Below are positions 1-8,129 of a DNA stretch of 64,000 bases, one piece after another. Numbering within the stretch: position 1 is the first letter of the stretch; each line of letters starts with the position of its first letter. The stretch covers positions 8,728,535 through 8,792,534 of the forward strand of contig OY755198.1 of NCBI GenBank assembly GCA_963576735.1, given 5' to 3'. The translations under genes and the position numbers were made by a program. The stretch is from Bedellia somnulentella. Its lineage: Eukaryota; Arthropoda; Insecta; Lepidoptera; Bedelliidae. A model generated the notes under the pieces. That model was not told where the DNA came from. It was given only the letters and a program-made list of their open reading frames with translations, and did no database searches.

Positions 1-1815
1 GAGAATATCCCTCAAATAGGGAGGCACTCCGTGGTATACAAGTGCCTCCCTGATACACGAGAAGGGCAAGGTGTTGAAGGCGTTCCTAATGTCCAAGGAA
101 CACGCCAGCACCACCTCGCCCCGACAGACCGCCTCGTCCGCTATACCTCGGACGCGTTGCACCGCATCAATTGTTGAGCGGCAGCTGCGGAAGCCGAACT
201 GCTGGTCCGATATATTCGGACCAGACTCCTCCAGATGCTCAACGACGCGGGAAGAGATGACTCTCTCCAGAAGTTTTCCCACCTCGTCGAGCAGTACGAT
301 GGGCCGGAACGCCGAGGGCTCAAGTGAGTCGGCGGGGCGCCCCTCCTTGCGCAACAACACCAATTTACCTGTTCTCCAAGGCTCAGGAAACACTCCTCTT
401 TCCAGGCACATGGAGAACAGGTTACACAACCTATCAGCAAGGAAGGGCTTCAGCGCCACAACCCAGGCCTGCCCCGGGATTCCATCTAAGCCCGGGGCCG
501 TCTTCTTTGCCTGGAGGCGCTTGACGGCCACCGCCAACTCTGGCTCAGTGACCTCCGGCACCACCTCTTCAACCTCCGCAGCTGCTATAGACCCGCCCAT
601 CTCCGGGGCCGGGTGTTCCGGCCTTGATGGGAACAAGACCGAGACAACGTTCTCCACGACGTCCGGCTGGAGACTACTGGTCAATGGGGGTGCCCAGGGA
701 CGCAGCTTTTGCCGCGCCATCCTGTACGGCCGCCCCCATGGGTCATCGTTGAGAGTCTCCAACAGTTCCTTCCTGGAGGCGATTTGGGCCCTAAAGATTT
801 CCAGTTTAAGGGCCTGCTTTGCCTCCTTATAGGCGTCGTAGAGACGGCCTTCCTCGGCCTCGTCCCGGCGTCTTCTTCTTCTGTGACGGGCGTACTGGCG
901 CCTTGCCGCCACGCATGCCGTGCGAAGCTGCGCAATGTGGTCATTCCACCAGTACACCCGTCGTCTCGGAGCCATCGGGCCCGCGCGGGGCATCGATGCG
1001 TCGCAGATCTCTGTGAGAGCCTCACGAAACCAGGTCACCTCGTCGTTCAGGTTGGCGGCCCTATCTGGGCTGGCCAACCAAGACTGGACAATGGCAGCTT
1101 CCGTCATAAGCTCCTTGTCCAGCCTGCTGAGGGCCCATCTTGGTCCCTCGTTGGCCGACGGGCCACTTGACGAGTTGGCCTGGCGAGACGCGGAGATGTC
1201 GAAGCGAATGTAACGGTGATCTGAGAACACCTCCACGTCCGTGATGACTCTCCAGCCCTGGATGAGGGCGCAGAGGTCGGGAGTCGCTAGTGTCAGGTCG
1301 ACAAGAGAACTCCCGTTGCGACGCACACAGGTGGGTACCGAACCCCTGTTGGCGACAACCAGACCTGTAGCTGTCAACCACTCAACGACGGTGTCGCCGA
1401 ATGGATCATCGACCGGGGAGCCCCAAGCTAAAGACTTGGCATTAAAATCCCCGGCAATCAACACTCGGCGAGGGCGGCTTCGCTGGACTACCGCTTCCAG
1501 TTCCCCAAGCAAGACCTCGAGGTCAGCGCGCGGTCGGTTGGGGGAGAAATAAACGGAGACCAGAACCTCCTCTCCCACCAACGCCGAAACAAAGCTGTGA
1601 CCCCGAGTCACGTCCCGAAACTGCAAACCAGCAGCCCCCGAGATAGTAATAGCCGCTACACCGTCTAGGTCCGACACCCAGTTTGCCCCCGCAGGGACAA
1701 AGTATGGCTCCGAAACCATTCCAATTTTAATTGACCACTGTGCCATGCTCTGTAGAAACAGGTTCTGGGCGCAGGCACAGTGGTTCAGGTTCGCCTGGAG
1801 GAACCGCGTGGCCAT
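1..1815 (-). CDS. E1 ORF2: endonuclease-reverse transcriptase, partial (3' part outside window)
   Basis: N-terminal 605 codons of the EN-RT polyprotein, open without a stop to the window edge. It starts MATRFLQANLNHC at 1815; this ATG shares its A with the ORF1 stop (UAAUG). The APE-type endonuclease domain occupies about residues 1-220: the QANLNHC start, a SEPYF glutamate motif, a GDFNAK motif and the terminal SDHRYI histidine motif. The N-terminal reverse transcriptase blocks follow (TAPGLDGIPG, FRPIVLLDE, FGFRSCRST). By family knowledge the endonuclease nicks the telomere repeat and the RT copies element RNA at the nick. No disabling mutation is visible in the part present. Confidence 0.85.
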   Translation of the reverse strand, partial: MATRFLQANLNHCACAQNLFLQSMAQWSIKIGMVSEPYFVPAGANWVSDLDGVAAITISGAAGLQFRDVTRGHSFVSALVGEEVLVSVYFSPNRPRADLEVLLGELEAVVQRSRPRRVLIAGDFNAKSLAWGSPVDDPFGDTVVEWLTATGLVVANRGSVPTCVRRNGSSLVDLTLATPDLCALIQGWRVITDVEVFSDHRYIRFDISASRQANSSSGPSANEGPRWALSRLDKELMTEAAIVQSWLASPDRAANLNDEVTWFREALTEICDASMPRAGPMAPRRRVYWWNDHIAQLRTACVAARRQYARHRRRRRRDEAEEGRLYDAYKEAKQALKLEIFRAQIASRKELLETLNDDPWGRPYRMARQKLRPWAPPLTSSLQPDVVENVVSVLFPSRPEHPAPEMGGSIAAAEVEEVVPEVTEPELAVAVKRLQAKKTAPGLDGIPGQAWVVALKPFLADRLCNLFSMCLERGVFPEPWRTGKLVLLRKEGRPADSLEPSAFRPIVLLDEVGKLLERVISSRVVEHLEESGPNISDQQFGFRSCRSTIDAVQRVRGIADEAVCRGEVVLACSLDIRNAFNTLPFSCIREALVYHGVPPYLRDIL

Positions 1816-3968
1816 TATTGATCAATGACCACGGGCTCCCCCCCTTCTTCCATAGGCTCACTGTTGTTAGACAGCGGGCGAGAGGACTTTGTTGGCTGCC
1901 GTTTTGATACAGCCCCAGGACCGGACTTTTTATTAGCCTTCTTAGTGCACGACTTTGCCCCAATCCGGTGCTCTGCTGGCTTGTTGTCAGCAGCGCAGAT
2001 GGGGCAGTAGGGCTTTTTGTCACAGTTCCTCGCTTGGTGGCCCTCATCTCCGCAGCGGAAACAAAGCCCACTGCGGTCTGTGCTTGAAAGGCAGGTGCTA
2101 CGAACATGCCCAATTTCTAGGCACTTATAGCACCTTAAGTCCTGGCGAGGCAAAATTTGGACGCGGGCCAAACTCCAGCCAATCTGAATTGCCCCGATCT
2201 TGCTCACCTTTTTGAGCGTTTCAACGGGGCAGCGAACCCAAACTGATCCCTTTCCTCTCGGGCCTTCTCTTATTTCTCCGATTTTAACGTCGGCAGCGGG
2301 ACATTCACCTACATTGGCGACTGCCTCTGACACCTCTTCAGGTGATATCGAGTCGTCCAGGCCGAGCAAACGCATGTCCCCCGTCTTCATCGGTCTAGCC
2401 ACCTTCGCTTCAGGAGGCAAGACTTCTTTAAGTTTGGAGGCCAGCACGTCCGCTTTGATTTTTGCATCAGCACCGGACACCTCGATTAATCTCGCTCCAG
2501 TAATCGTTTTACGTGTCCGAATCTTATTGATGCCAATTCCCGCTAGGTCAATGGCCTGTCTAGCTTGCCTCATGATTGAAGGGTATAAAGAGCCTTCAGC
2601 TTCGGCCCCCTCTTTAAGGGTGACACTAACAGCTGCAGAACGAGGTACCCTAATCAGTGAAGAAGCCTTCTTCTTACCCGCGGTTTTAGCAGCAGCTGGT
2701 GTTGTCGGTGAAGGCTTCTTCTTGCGCCTTACCACAGTAGCCCACGTGTCTGGTTCCCGAACAGACGGGCCTGGCAAGGGCAGGTCCTGTGGGAGCCTTG
2801 TTGAAGAAGGCGCTCTGGTGCTGGCAGTTTCCGGCTTGGACGGGGCTGGAGCTTTGGATTGCGCCGGTTTGTTGGCGGATTTTTTCCCTTTTCCTTTCCC
2901 TTTCGCCTTTCCACTAGCCTGTGCTGGTTCCACACCTGCGTCAGAAGGTTTTGCCGGAACCTTCTTTGCAGCATCTGCGGCGAGTGGTGGACGAACACGT
3001 TGAGCTGGTAGAAGGCGTTCCTCAAGGCCCTCAAACCTAGCGTTGATCATAGATCCAACCTGTATCATGATAGAGCGCGCCAGATCGTCACTGTTGGGGG
3101 CTACTACACTAGGAGTAGAACGAGCACTTATCACCTCAGCCTTGAGTTCAGTGAGCTCCCGGCGCAGACAGTCAAGCTGGTTCGCTAAGTCTGCTTTTTC
3201 CTCAAGCGCCTTTATGTTTTGGTCTCTCAAGCGGGTTATCTCCTCCCGTAAAGAAACCACTTCCGACGAGGATGAGCATTCTCGAAGCCGCTCGGTATAC
3301 TCGGTGATATCCTCCGCTGCGTTTTTTAATGCCCTCACAAATGTGCCTTTTAGGTTGCCTGATTTCCTGGCAACCTCAAGAACAATATTTGCACCTTCCT
3401 TCACAGCTTGGGCAAGATCCGCCGCAGATTTAACCTCCCTGGGAGTAGGCGATGACCTAAGAGTTACCCTCTTAGATACATACCTGTCCACTTTCTTTGA
3501 CAGGACTTCCTGCTCGCTGCTTTTAAGCTCTTCTCTTAAGAATTGCTTCCTCATTGCTGCAGCTTCAGCCCTTGCTTTACCAACCCCAACATATTGACCC
3601 GTCGAGGGTGGTCTTCCGCGGCCTCTTTTCGAAGGCGCCTTGCTGGAAGAAGCAGCAGTCCGAACGCTTCCATCCGAATCGGAGGTACTCAACCCGCTTG
3701 TAGCAGGTCGTTTCCTCTGCAGTTCCAATAAATTATTGGAACTTCCCGCCGCAACGAGAGATGTATCACTTACGTTCCCTTCAGTATCAGAGTCCATAAT
3801 CAAGCTTGAGTTGTCGTTTTGGAGGTCAATTCGACCTCCCGAGAGATGGGTGTTGCCCCCCCCAGAATACGAGGGGCTGCCTGTATCCGAAGATACAGGG
3901 AGGGATTCTCCACCGGCGGGGCCGGTGGTACCCTCCTGGGGTAAAAAATGTACATTTTCACTCATCAT
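1815..3968 (-). CDS. E1 ORF1: Gag-like RNA-binding protein with three zinc knuckles
   Basis: 717-residue Gag-like protein of an R1-clade retrotransposon. I chose the MMSEN start at 3968 because the nearly identical E4 starts at the same place; an in-frame ATG at 4058 would add 30 residues from the 5' UTR. A low-complexity, charged N-terminal half is followed by a coiled-coil-like stretch (about 260-310), a Lys/Gly-rich KGKGKGKK segment near residue 390, a conserved globular part, and three knuckles at the C-terminus: CYKCLEIGHVRSTC, CFRCGDEGHQARNC, then CPIC with a downstream His and Cys. In the family this protein packages element RNA and targets it to telomeres. Confidence 0.85.
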   Translation of the reverse strand: MMSENVHFLPQEGTTGPAGGESLPVSSDTGSPSYSGGGNTHLSGGRIDLQNDNSSLIMDSDTEGNVSDTSLVAAGSSNNLLELQRKRPATSGLSTSDSDGSVRTAASSSKAPSKRGRGRPPSTGQYVGVGKARAEAAAMRKQFLREELKSSEQEVLSKKVDRYVSKRVTLRSSPTPREVKSAADLAQAVKEGANIVLEVARKSGNLKGTFVRALKNAAEDITEYTERLRECSSSSEVVSLREEITRLRDQNIKALEEKADLANQLDCLRRELTELKAEVISARSTPSVVAPNSDDLARSIMIQVGSMINARFEGLEERLLPAQRVRPPLAADAAKKVPAKPSDAGVEPAQASGKAKGKGKGKKSANKPAQSKAPAPSKPETASTRAPSSTRLPQDLPLPGPSVREPDTWATVVRRKKKPSPTTPAAAKTAGKKKASSLIRVPRSAAVSVTLKEGAEAEGSLYPSIMRQARQAIDLAGIGINKIRTRKTITGARLIEVSGADAKIKADVLASKLKEVLPPEAKVARPMKTGDMRLLGLDDSISPEEVSEAVANVGECPAADVKIGEIREGPRGKGSVWVRCPVETLKKVSKIGAIQIGWSLARVQILPRQDLRCYKCLEIGHVRSTCLSSTDRSGLCFRCGDEGHQARNCDKKPYCPICAADNKPAEHRIGAKSCTKKANKKSGPGAVSKRQPTKSSRPLSNNSEPMEEGGEPVVIDQ

Positions 3969-4447
3969 AAATTTTTTGGTAGGCAATTTTACCCTCGGCC
4001 TACCATCGAGCATTCCCTCCCCCCCGCGCTTGGCACTGGGTTCCTCCCAGCCATTCATCCCCTCGGCACGCTGACCTTGGGATTAGGGTAATTTTTTATA
4101 GAGGTTTTCTTCCTCGCGGCTCAGACCTCAGTGGCCTGAGCCCCCGTTCTTACAAGTAAGTTTACGGGTTGGCCGACAGTGACGTAAAGAAACTGCCGCC
4201 CCCTAACCACCAGGCCGCTCAATGTGAGACAGACGCCGGGGTTACACTCCACTAAATTAACCCGATGCGGGAAAGACTACTCGACAAGCCAAGCACATGA
4301 AGTGCAATGACTTCTCGTCCACTTACTGCTACCTCTGGAAGCAGAGGAGAGAAGCGGACCCACCTCGATGCCATTGGCTTCACCCCGGACTGGATTGCCC
4401 GGGGCTACTGAGCCCCCACGCCACGACAAGGCTGCACCGTGTGGGGG
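3969..4447 (-). other. E1 5' UTR
   Basis: Untranslated leader between (CCTAA)n and ORF1, read on the minus strand. It contains a hairpin with arms GGTAGGC and GCCTACC next to the ORF1 start (about 3977-4010), present in all five copies. The distal half matches E4 but is unlike E2, E3 and E5. Its terminal bases on the + strand are GTGTGGGGG, directly followed by AACCTAACC. Confidence 0.75.
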
Positions 4448-4607
4448 AACCTAACCTAACCTAACCTAACCTAACCTAACCTAACCTAACCTAACCTAAC
4501 CTAACCTAACCTAACCTAACCTAACCTAACCTAACCTAACCTAACCTAACCTAACCTAACCTAACCTAACCTAACCTAACCTTTTTTTTTTTTTTTTTTT
4601 TTTTTTT
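4448..4607. repeat. Telomeric (CCTAA)n array plus E2 poly(A) tail
   Basis: About 27 uninterrupted CCTAA units (4448-4581, 134 bp) followed by 26 T (4582-4607), the poly(A) tail of E2 on the opposite strand. The array ends in CC directly before the T run, so E2 joined the C-rich strand between C and T. Confidence 0.97.
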
Positions 4608-4991
4608 ACGTGGGGAAATCCTCATGGATTCCCCGCCGCATGGGGGTGCGACGGGGATATGTCAGACTCCTACTGACTAAAACCCCACGGTGGTCCTTCC
4701 TGGTGCCCAAATGTGGGGCCTCTGGGTACTCTTCAATGCAATGTTCCCGAGACCCCACACACCTAATGCCTCGCGGCATTCCTTCTTTGGGGGGGACAGA
4801 ACCCCCCTTTTCCACTTTTGTAGTCACGGACGCTCAGGACCACCTAAGCGCCCGTCCTTCTTGGGCAGGGTTTGGTAGCGCGCAGATAGCCCCACTCTGC
4901 GCGCCTCCTGCCCGTGGAGCCCCGCTTTCGGCGACGCACGCCATATGGGGGCTCCGTGGTCTTACAAGACCCTAACCGAGGCCGCGGTGCG
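4608..4991 (-). other. E2 3' UTR with conserved hairpins
   Basis: The sense strand is the complement. Stems seen on the + strand: CCCCG/CGGGG (4631-4656), GTCAG/CTGAC (4661-4677), TGTGGGG (4712-4718) with CCCCACA (4753-4759), AATGCC/GGCATT with a 4-base loop (4765-4780), GGACGCTCAGG (4828-4838) with CCTAAGC...CGTCC (4843-4857), and GGGCAGG (4863-4869) with CCTGCCC (4907-4913) enclosing GCGCGCAGA/TCTGCGCGC (4878-4904). E3, E4 and E5 keep the same stems with different bases. In this family the 3' UTR is known to be needed for template recognition by the RT. Confidence 0.75.
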
Positions 4992-7900
4992 TCAGTGGTT
5001 CCTGGCACCGCGGCGACGACGGCCCCTTCCGGTGGGGTCCGCCAACTCCCTCTCTCGTTCGGCGGCCTCCTTTGCAAGCATGACTCGTTCGCAAAAGGAG
5101 GCCGCCGCTGCCCACGCATCGGGTCTCTCCACCATTGCCGCGATTACGGCTGGCAGAGAGAGATCCGGGCCGATGACCGCCCGGAGTGCTGCCCTCTCTT
5201 CATCCCACGCCGGGCACACTTCCAGTGTGTGCTGCGCCGTCTCTTCGGGGCAATTTAGGCAGTGGTGGCAACGAGCGGCCTGCTCTTTACCCAGCCGCCA
5301 CAGGTACTTCCCGAAGCAACCATGCCCGGAAAGGACCTGTGTCAGCCGGAAGCTCAGAGAACCATGCTCTCGCTGCAACCACTGCGTAAAGACGGGGAGG
5401 ATCGCCTCCACCGTCTTGTGCCCCGCACTAGGCTGACCCAGCCTTAGTGCCCAAGCGTCGAGGGCAGCGGCCTCTACTTGCTGCTTGTAGGCCGCTGTTT
5501 CCCGATCCGTGGGCCAGTGGCCCTGTGTCCGCCGTTCTTCGCGCCAGTGGAAGGTCGACGCGAGAACTTGCGCGTCTAACTCCCACGGCTTTGAACCCGC
5601 CAATAGGCAGGCAGCCTCTCGGGATACCGTACGGTATCCCCTTGACGCCCTGACAGCCATGAGCCGTTGCGGCGCGTGAAGAAGCGCCGCATTCGACCCC
5701 TTCAGGGCGTCAGCCCAGACTGGGGAGCCGTACATAGCCATGGACCGTACGACCCCCATGTAGAGCTGCCTGCACCCGTTCCTAGGGCCCCCAAGGTTCG
5801 GCAGGAGTCTGCAGAGTGCAGCTGCCGCAACCATCAACCGGGGCCCCAAACGCTCGAAGTGAGCGTGGAACGTCCATCGGCCGTCGAGCACTAATCCCAG
5901 GTACTTCAAAGTTGACTCGACGGCAATCCTCTCGCCACCCACAACGATGGCGGATTCTCCAGCCGGCGGACCGTTCCGAGGGCCATGGAACCACATGGCC
6001 TCGGATTTGTTCAGGGCCACTTCCAGGCCCAATGACCTGATCCGGCGCACAACGTGCGCTACTCCTGCAGTTCCGCGAATGGCGGCCTCTCTGTAAGTCT
6101 TCCCTCGGGCCGTCACTAGGGTGTCGTCTGCATAGCATGTAAGTTGGACACCCCAGAGGTTGGCGCCGCGTAAAACCCAATCGTAGCCGATGTTCCACAG
6201 AAGTGGGCCCAAGACTGAGCCCTGTGGAACACCGCAACACATCTCGCGGCGACCCCAACCCTCCCGAAGCGGATATGTGATGAACCGATCCGAGAGGTAC
6301 GACCCGAGGATCCTTCCCAAGTAAGGAGGCACTTCATGGAACTTCAGTGCCTCCTGAATACAAGACCAGGGGATGGTGTTGAAAGCGTTTTTGATGTCAA
6401 GCGATACCGCCAACACCACCTCACCCTGGGAGACCGCCTCGTCCGCAATTGAGCGGACCCGCAGAACTGCATGAACTGTCGAGCGACAGCGTCTGAAACC
6501 GAACTGCTGGTCCGAGAGATTTGGACCAGCTCCCTCGAGGTGCTCGACGATTCGGGCAGAGATCACCCTCTCTAAAAGTTTACCCGCCTCGTCGAGCAGC
6601 ACAATCGGTCGAAAAGCCGAGGGTTCTACAGAGTCGGCGGGGCGCCCTTCCTTCCGCAACAAAACGAGTTTGCCCGTCTTCCACGGCTCTGGGAAAACAC
6701 CTTGTTCCAGGCACGTGGTGACTAGGCCCCGAAATCTCTCCTGCAGGAAGGGCTTGAGCGCCACTACCCACGCCTGCCCCGGGATCCCATCTAGTCCCGG
6801 GGCCGTCTTCTTTTTCTTCAGGCGCTCTATGGCCACCGCCAACTCCGGTTCGGTTACTTCGGGGACGAGAAGTTCGTCCACCGAACGCTGCCGCTCAATC
6901 GCCATCATGGGGGGCTGATGCACACCCCTGGCCGGGAACAAGACCGAGACCGCATTTTCCACTACATTTATCTGGAGGCTCGTAGTTAGTGGGGGCGCCC
7001 ATGGTCGTAGCCTTTGCCTGGCCATTCTGTAGGCGCGCCCCCATGGATCGTCGTCCAGAGCCTCCAGTAATTCCTTTCGGGAGGCTTCTTTGGCGTCGTA
7101 AATCGCTAGTTTAAGTGCTTTTTTAGCCTCCCGGAAAGCCTCGACAACGCGATTCTCTTCGGCCTCGTCCCGGCGTCTCCTCCTTCTTATTCTTTTGCAC
7201 TGGCGTCTCGCCGCGATGCTCGCACGTCGGAGTTGTGCGATCTCGGCGGACCACCAGTGCATCTGGCGTCTCGGAGCCATCGGTCCCACTCGGGGCATCG
7301 ATGCGTCGCATACCTCTGTGAGGGCTTCACGAAACCAGCTCACCTCGGCACTGATGTCGACGGCCGCACCGGGCGGCGGTGACATCCAGGACTGGACGAT
7401 GGAGGCTTCAACCATCATCTCCTTGTCCAGCCTGCTGAGGGCCCACCTAGGTCCCCCATTTGCCGACGCTCCACCCGGTTGGGTGGCTGGTCTGGACGTG
7501 GAGATCTCGAACCGGATATACCGATGGTCCGAGTACGACTCCACGTCCGTGATAACCCTCCAGCCCTTGATCAGGGCCCAGAGGTCGGGAGTTGCGAATG
7601 TTAAATCGACGATCGAACTCCCGTTATGCCGAACGCATGTAGGTGTCGAACCCCTATTGGCCAAGGCCACTCCAGCAGCCGTCGCCCACTCTAACACCGC
7701 TGTGCCAAAGGCATTTGCATGTGTCGCTGGAGAACCCCAAGCCGAGGATTTGGCATTGAAATCTCCAGCGACCAATATTTGGCGTGGGCGACGTTGCAGG
7801 ACTGCTGCCTCCAAATCTTGCAGAAAGATCTCAAAATTTGCAAGGGAATCGTTCGGGGAAAAATATAGGGAAAAGATAACAAGGTCCCCCACCCGTGCCG

Positions 7901-8129
7901 AGACGAAACCCCTGCCCCTTCTCACTTCTTCTAGCAGCAGCCCCGACGAACTGGTGACGGTGATAGCCGCCACACCGTTGAGGTCCGACACCCAATTAGC
8001 CCTTGTTGGGACGTAATATGGCTCCGAGACAATACCCACATTTATAGACCACTCCGCCACGCTCTGAAAGAAGAGATCTTGAGCAGTGGCGCAGTGGTTC
8101 AAGTTTGCTTGAAGGAACCGCACAGCCAT
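4992..8129 (-). CDS. E2 ORF2: APE-type endonuclease and reverse transcriptase
   Basis: 1045-residue EN-RT protein. The endonuclease covers about 1-220: QANLNHC start, VSEPYY glutamate motif, VAGDFNAKS motif and SDHRYIRF histidine motif. The RT follows, with SAFRPIVLLDEAGKLLERV, the SLDIKNAFNT first catalytic Asp block, CGVPQGSVLGPLLWN and the CYADDTLVT active site. A CCHC-type motif near the C-terminus reads CHHCLNCPEETAQHTLEVC. It starts at 8129, sharing its first A with the ORF1 stop. By family analogy it nicks the CCTAA strand and reverse-transcribes from the free 3' end. No stop or frameshift is present. Confidence 0.92.
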   Translation of the reverse strand: MAVRFLQANLNHCATAQDLFFQSVAEWSINVGIVSEPYYVPTRANWVSDLNGVAAITVTSSSGLLLEEVRRGRGFVSARVGDLVIFSLYFSPNDSLANFEIFLQDLEAAVLQRRPRQILVAGDFNAKSSAWGSPATHANAFGTAVLEWATAAGVALANRGSTPTCVRHNGSSIVDLTFATPDLWALIKGWRVITDVESYSDHRYIRFEISTSRPATQPGGASANGGPRWALSRLDKEMMVEASIVQSWMSPPPGAAVDISAEVSWFREALTEVCDASMPRVGPMAPRRQMHWWSAEIAQLRRASIAARRQCKRIRRRRRRDEAEENRVVEAFREAKKALKLAIYDAKEASRKELLEALDDDPWGRAYRMARQRLRPWAPPLTTSLQINVVENAVSVLFPARGVHQPPMMAIERQRSVDELLVPEVTEPELAVAIERLKKKKTAPGLDGIPGQAWVVALKPFLQERFRGLVTTCLEQGVFPEPWKTGKLVLLRKEGRPADSVEPSAFRPIVLLDEAGKLLERVISARIVEHLEGAGPNLSDQQFGFRRCRSTVHAVLRVRSIADEAVSQGEVVLAVSLDIKNAFNTIPWSCIQEALKFHEVPPYLGRILGSYLSDRFITYPLREGWGRREMCCGVPQGSVLGPLLWNIGYDWVLRGANLWGVQLTCYADDTLVTARGKTYREAAIRGTAGVAHVVRRIRSLGLEVALNKSEAMWFHGPRNGPPAGESAIVVGGERIAVESTLKYLGLVLDGRWTFHAHFERLGPRLMVAAAALCRLLPNLGGPRNGCRQLYMGVVRSMAMYGSPVWADALKGSNAALLHAPQRLMAVRASRGYRTVSREAACLLAGSKPWELDAQVLASTFHWREERRTQGHWPTDRETAAYKQQVEAAALDAWALRLGQPSAGHKTVEAILPVFTQWLQREHGSLSFRLTQVLSGHGCFGKYLWRLGKEQAARCHHCLNCPEETAQHTLEVCPAWDEERAALRAVIGPDLSLPAVIAAMVERPDAWAAAASFCERVMLAKEAAERERELADPTGRGRRRRGARNH

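Larger units (their letters stand above)
1..4447 (-). mobile_element. E1: SART-like telomere-specific non-LTR retrotransposon, cut by window edge
   Basis: R1-clade non-LTR retrotransposon on the minus strand. From its 5' end: 5' UTR (3969-4447), ORF1 (1815-3968) and the first 605 codons of ORF2 (1815 down to 1). The 3' third lies outside the window. Its 5' end abuts (CCTAA)n at 4448. From 1 to about 3968 it aligns with E4 at a constant offset of 18872 with only scattered substitutions, so E1 and E4 are the same subfamily. The call as SART rather than TRAS is inferred from orientation (sense strand equals the TTAGG strand) and the UAAUG junction. Confidence 0.85.

Noticed and set aside
71..832. 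253-codon + strand open frame, also present at 18943-19704
   Set aside because: It is the antisense of E1 and E4 ORF2 coding sequence; its conservation follows from the two copies being near-identical.
2200..3003. 267-codon + strand open frame opposite E1 ORF1
   Set aside because: Antisense shadow of a GC-rich Gag frame, with no domain and no support from the other subfamilies.
1815..4058. Longer 747-residue form of E1 ORF1 starting at 4058
   Set aside because: The extra 30 codons lie in the 5' UTR over a conserved hairpin, and E4 does not share an extended frame; the start at 3968 is preferred.
7195..8016. 273-codon + strand open frame opposite E2 ORF2
   Set aside because: Antisense of the endonuclease region; residue patterns mirror the real ORF.
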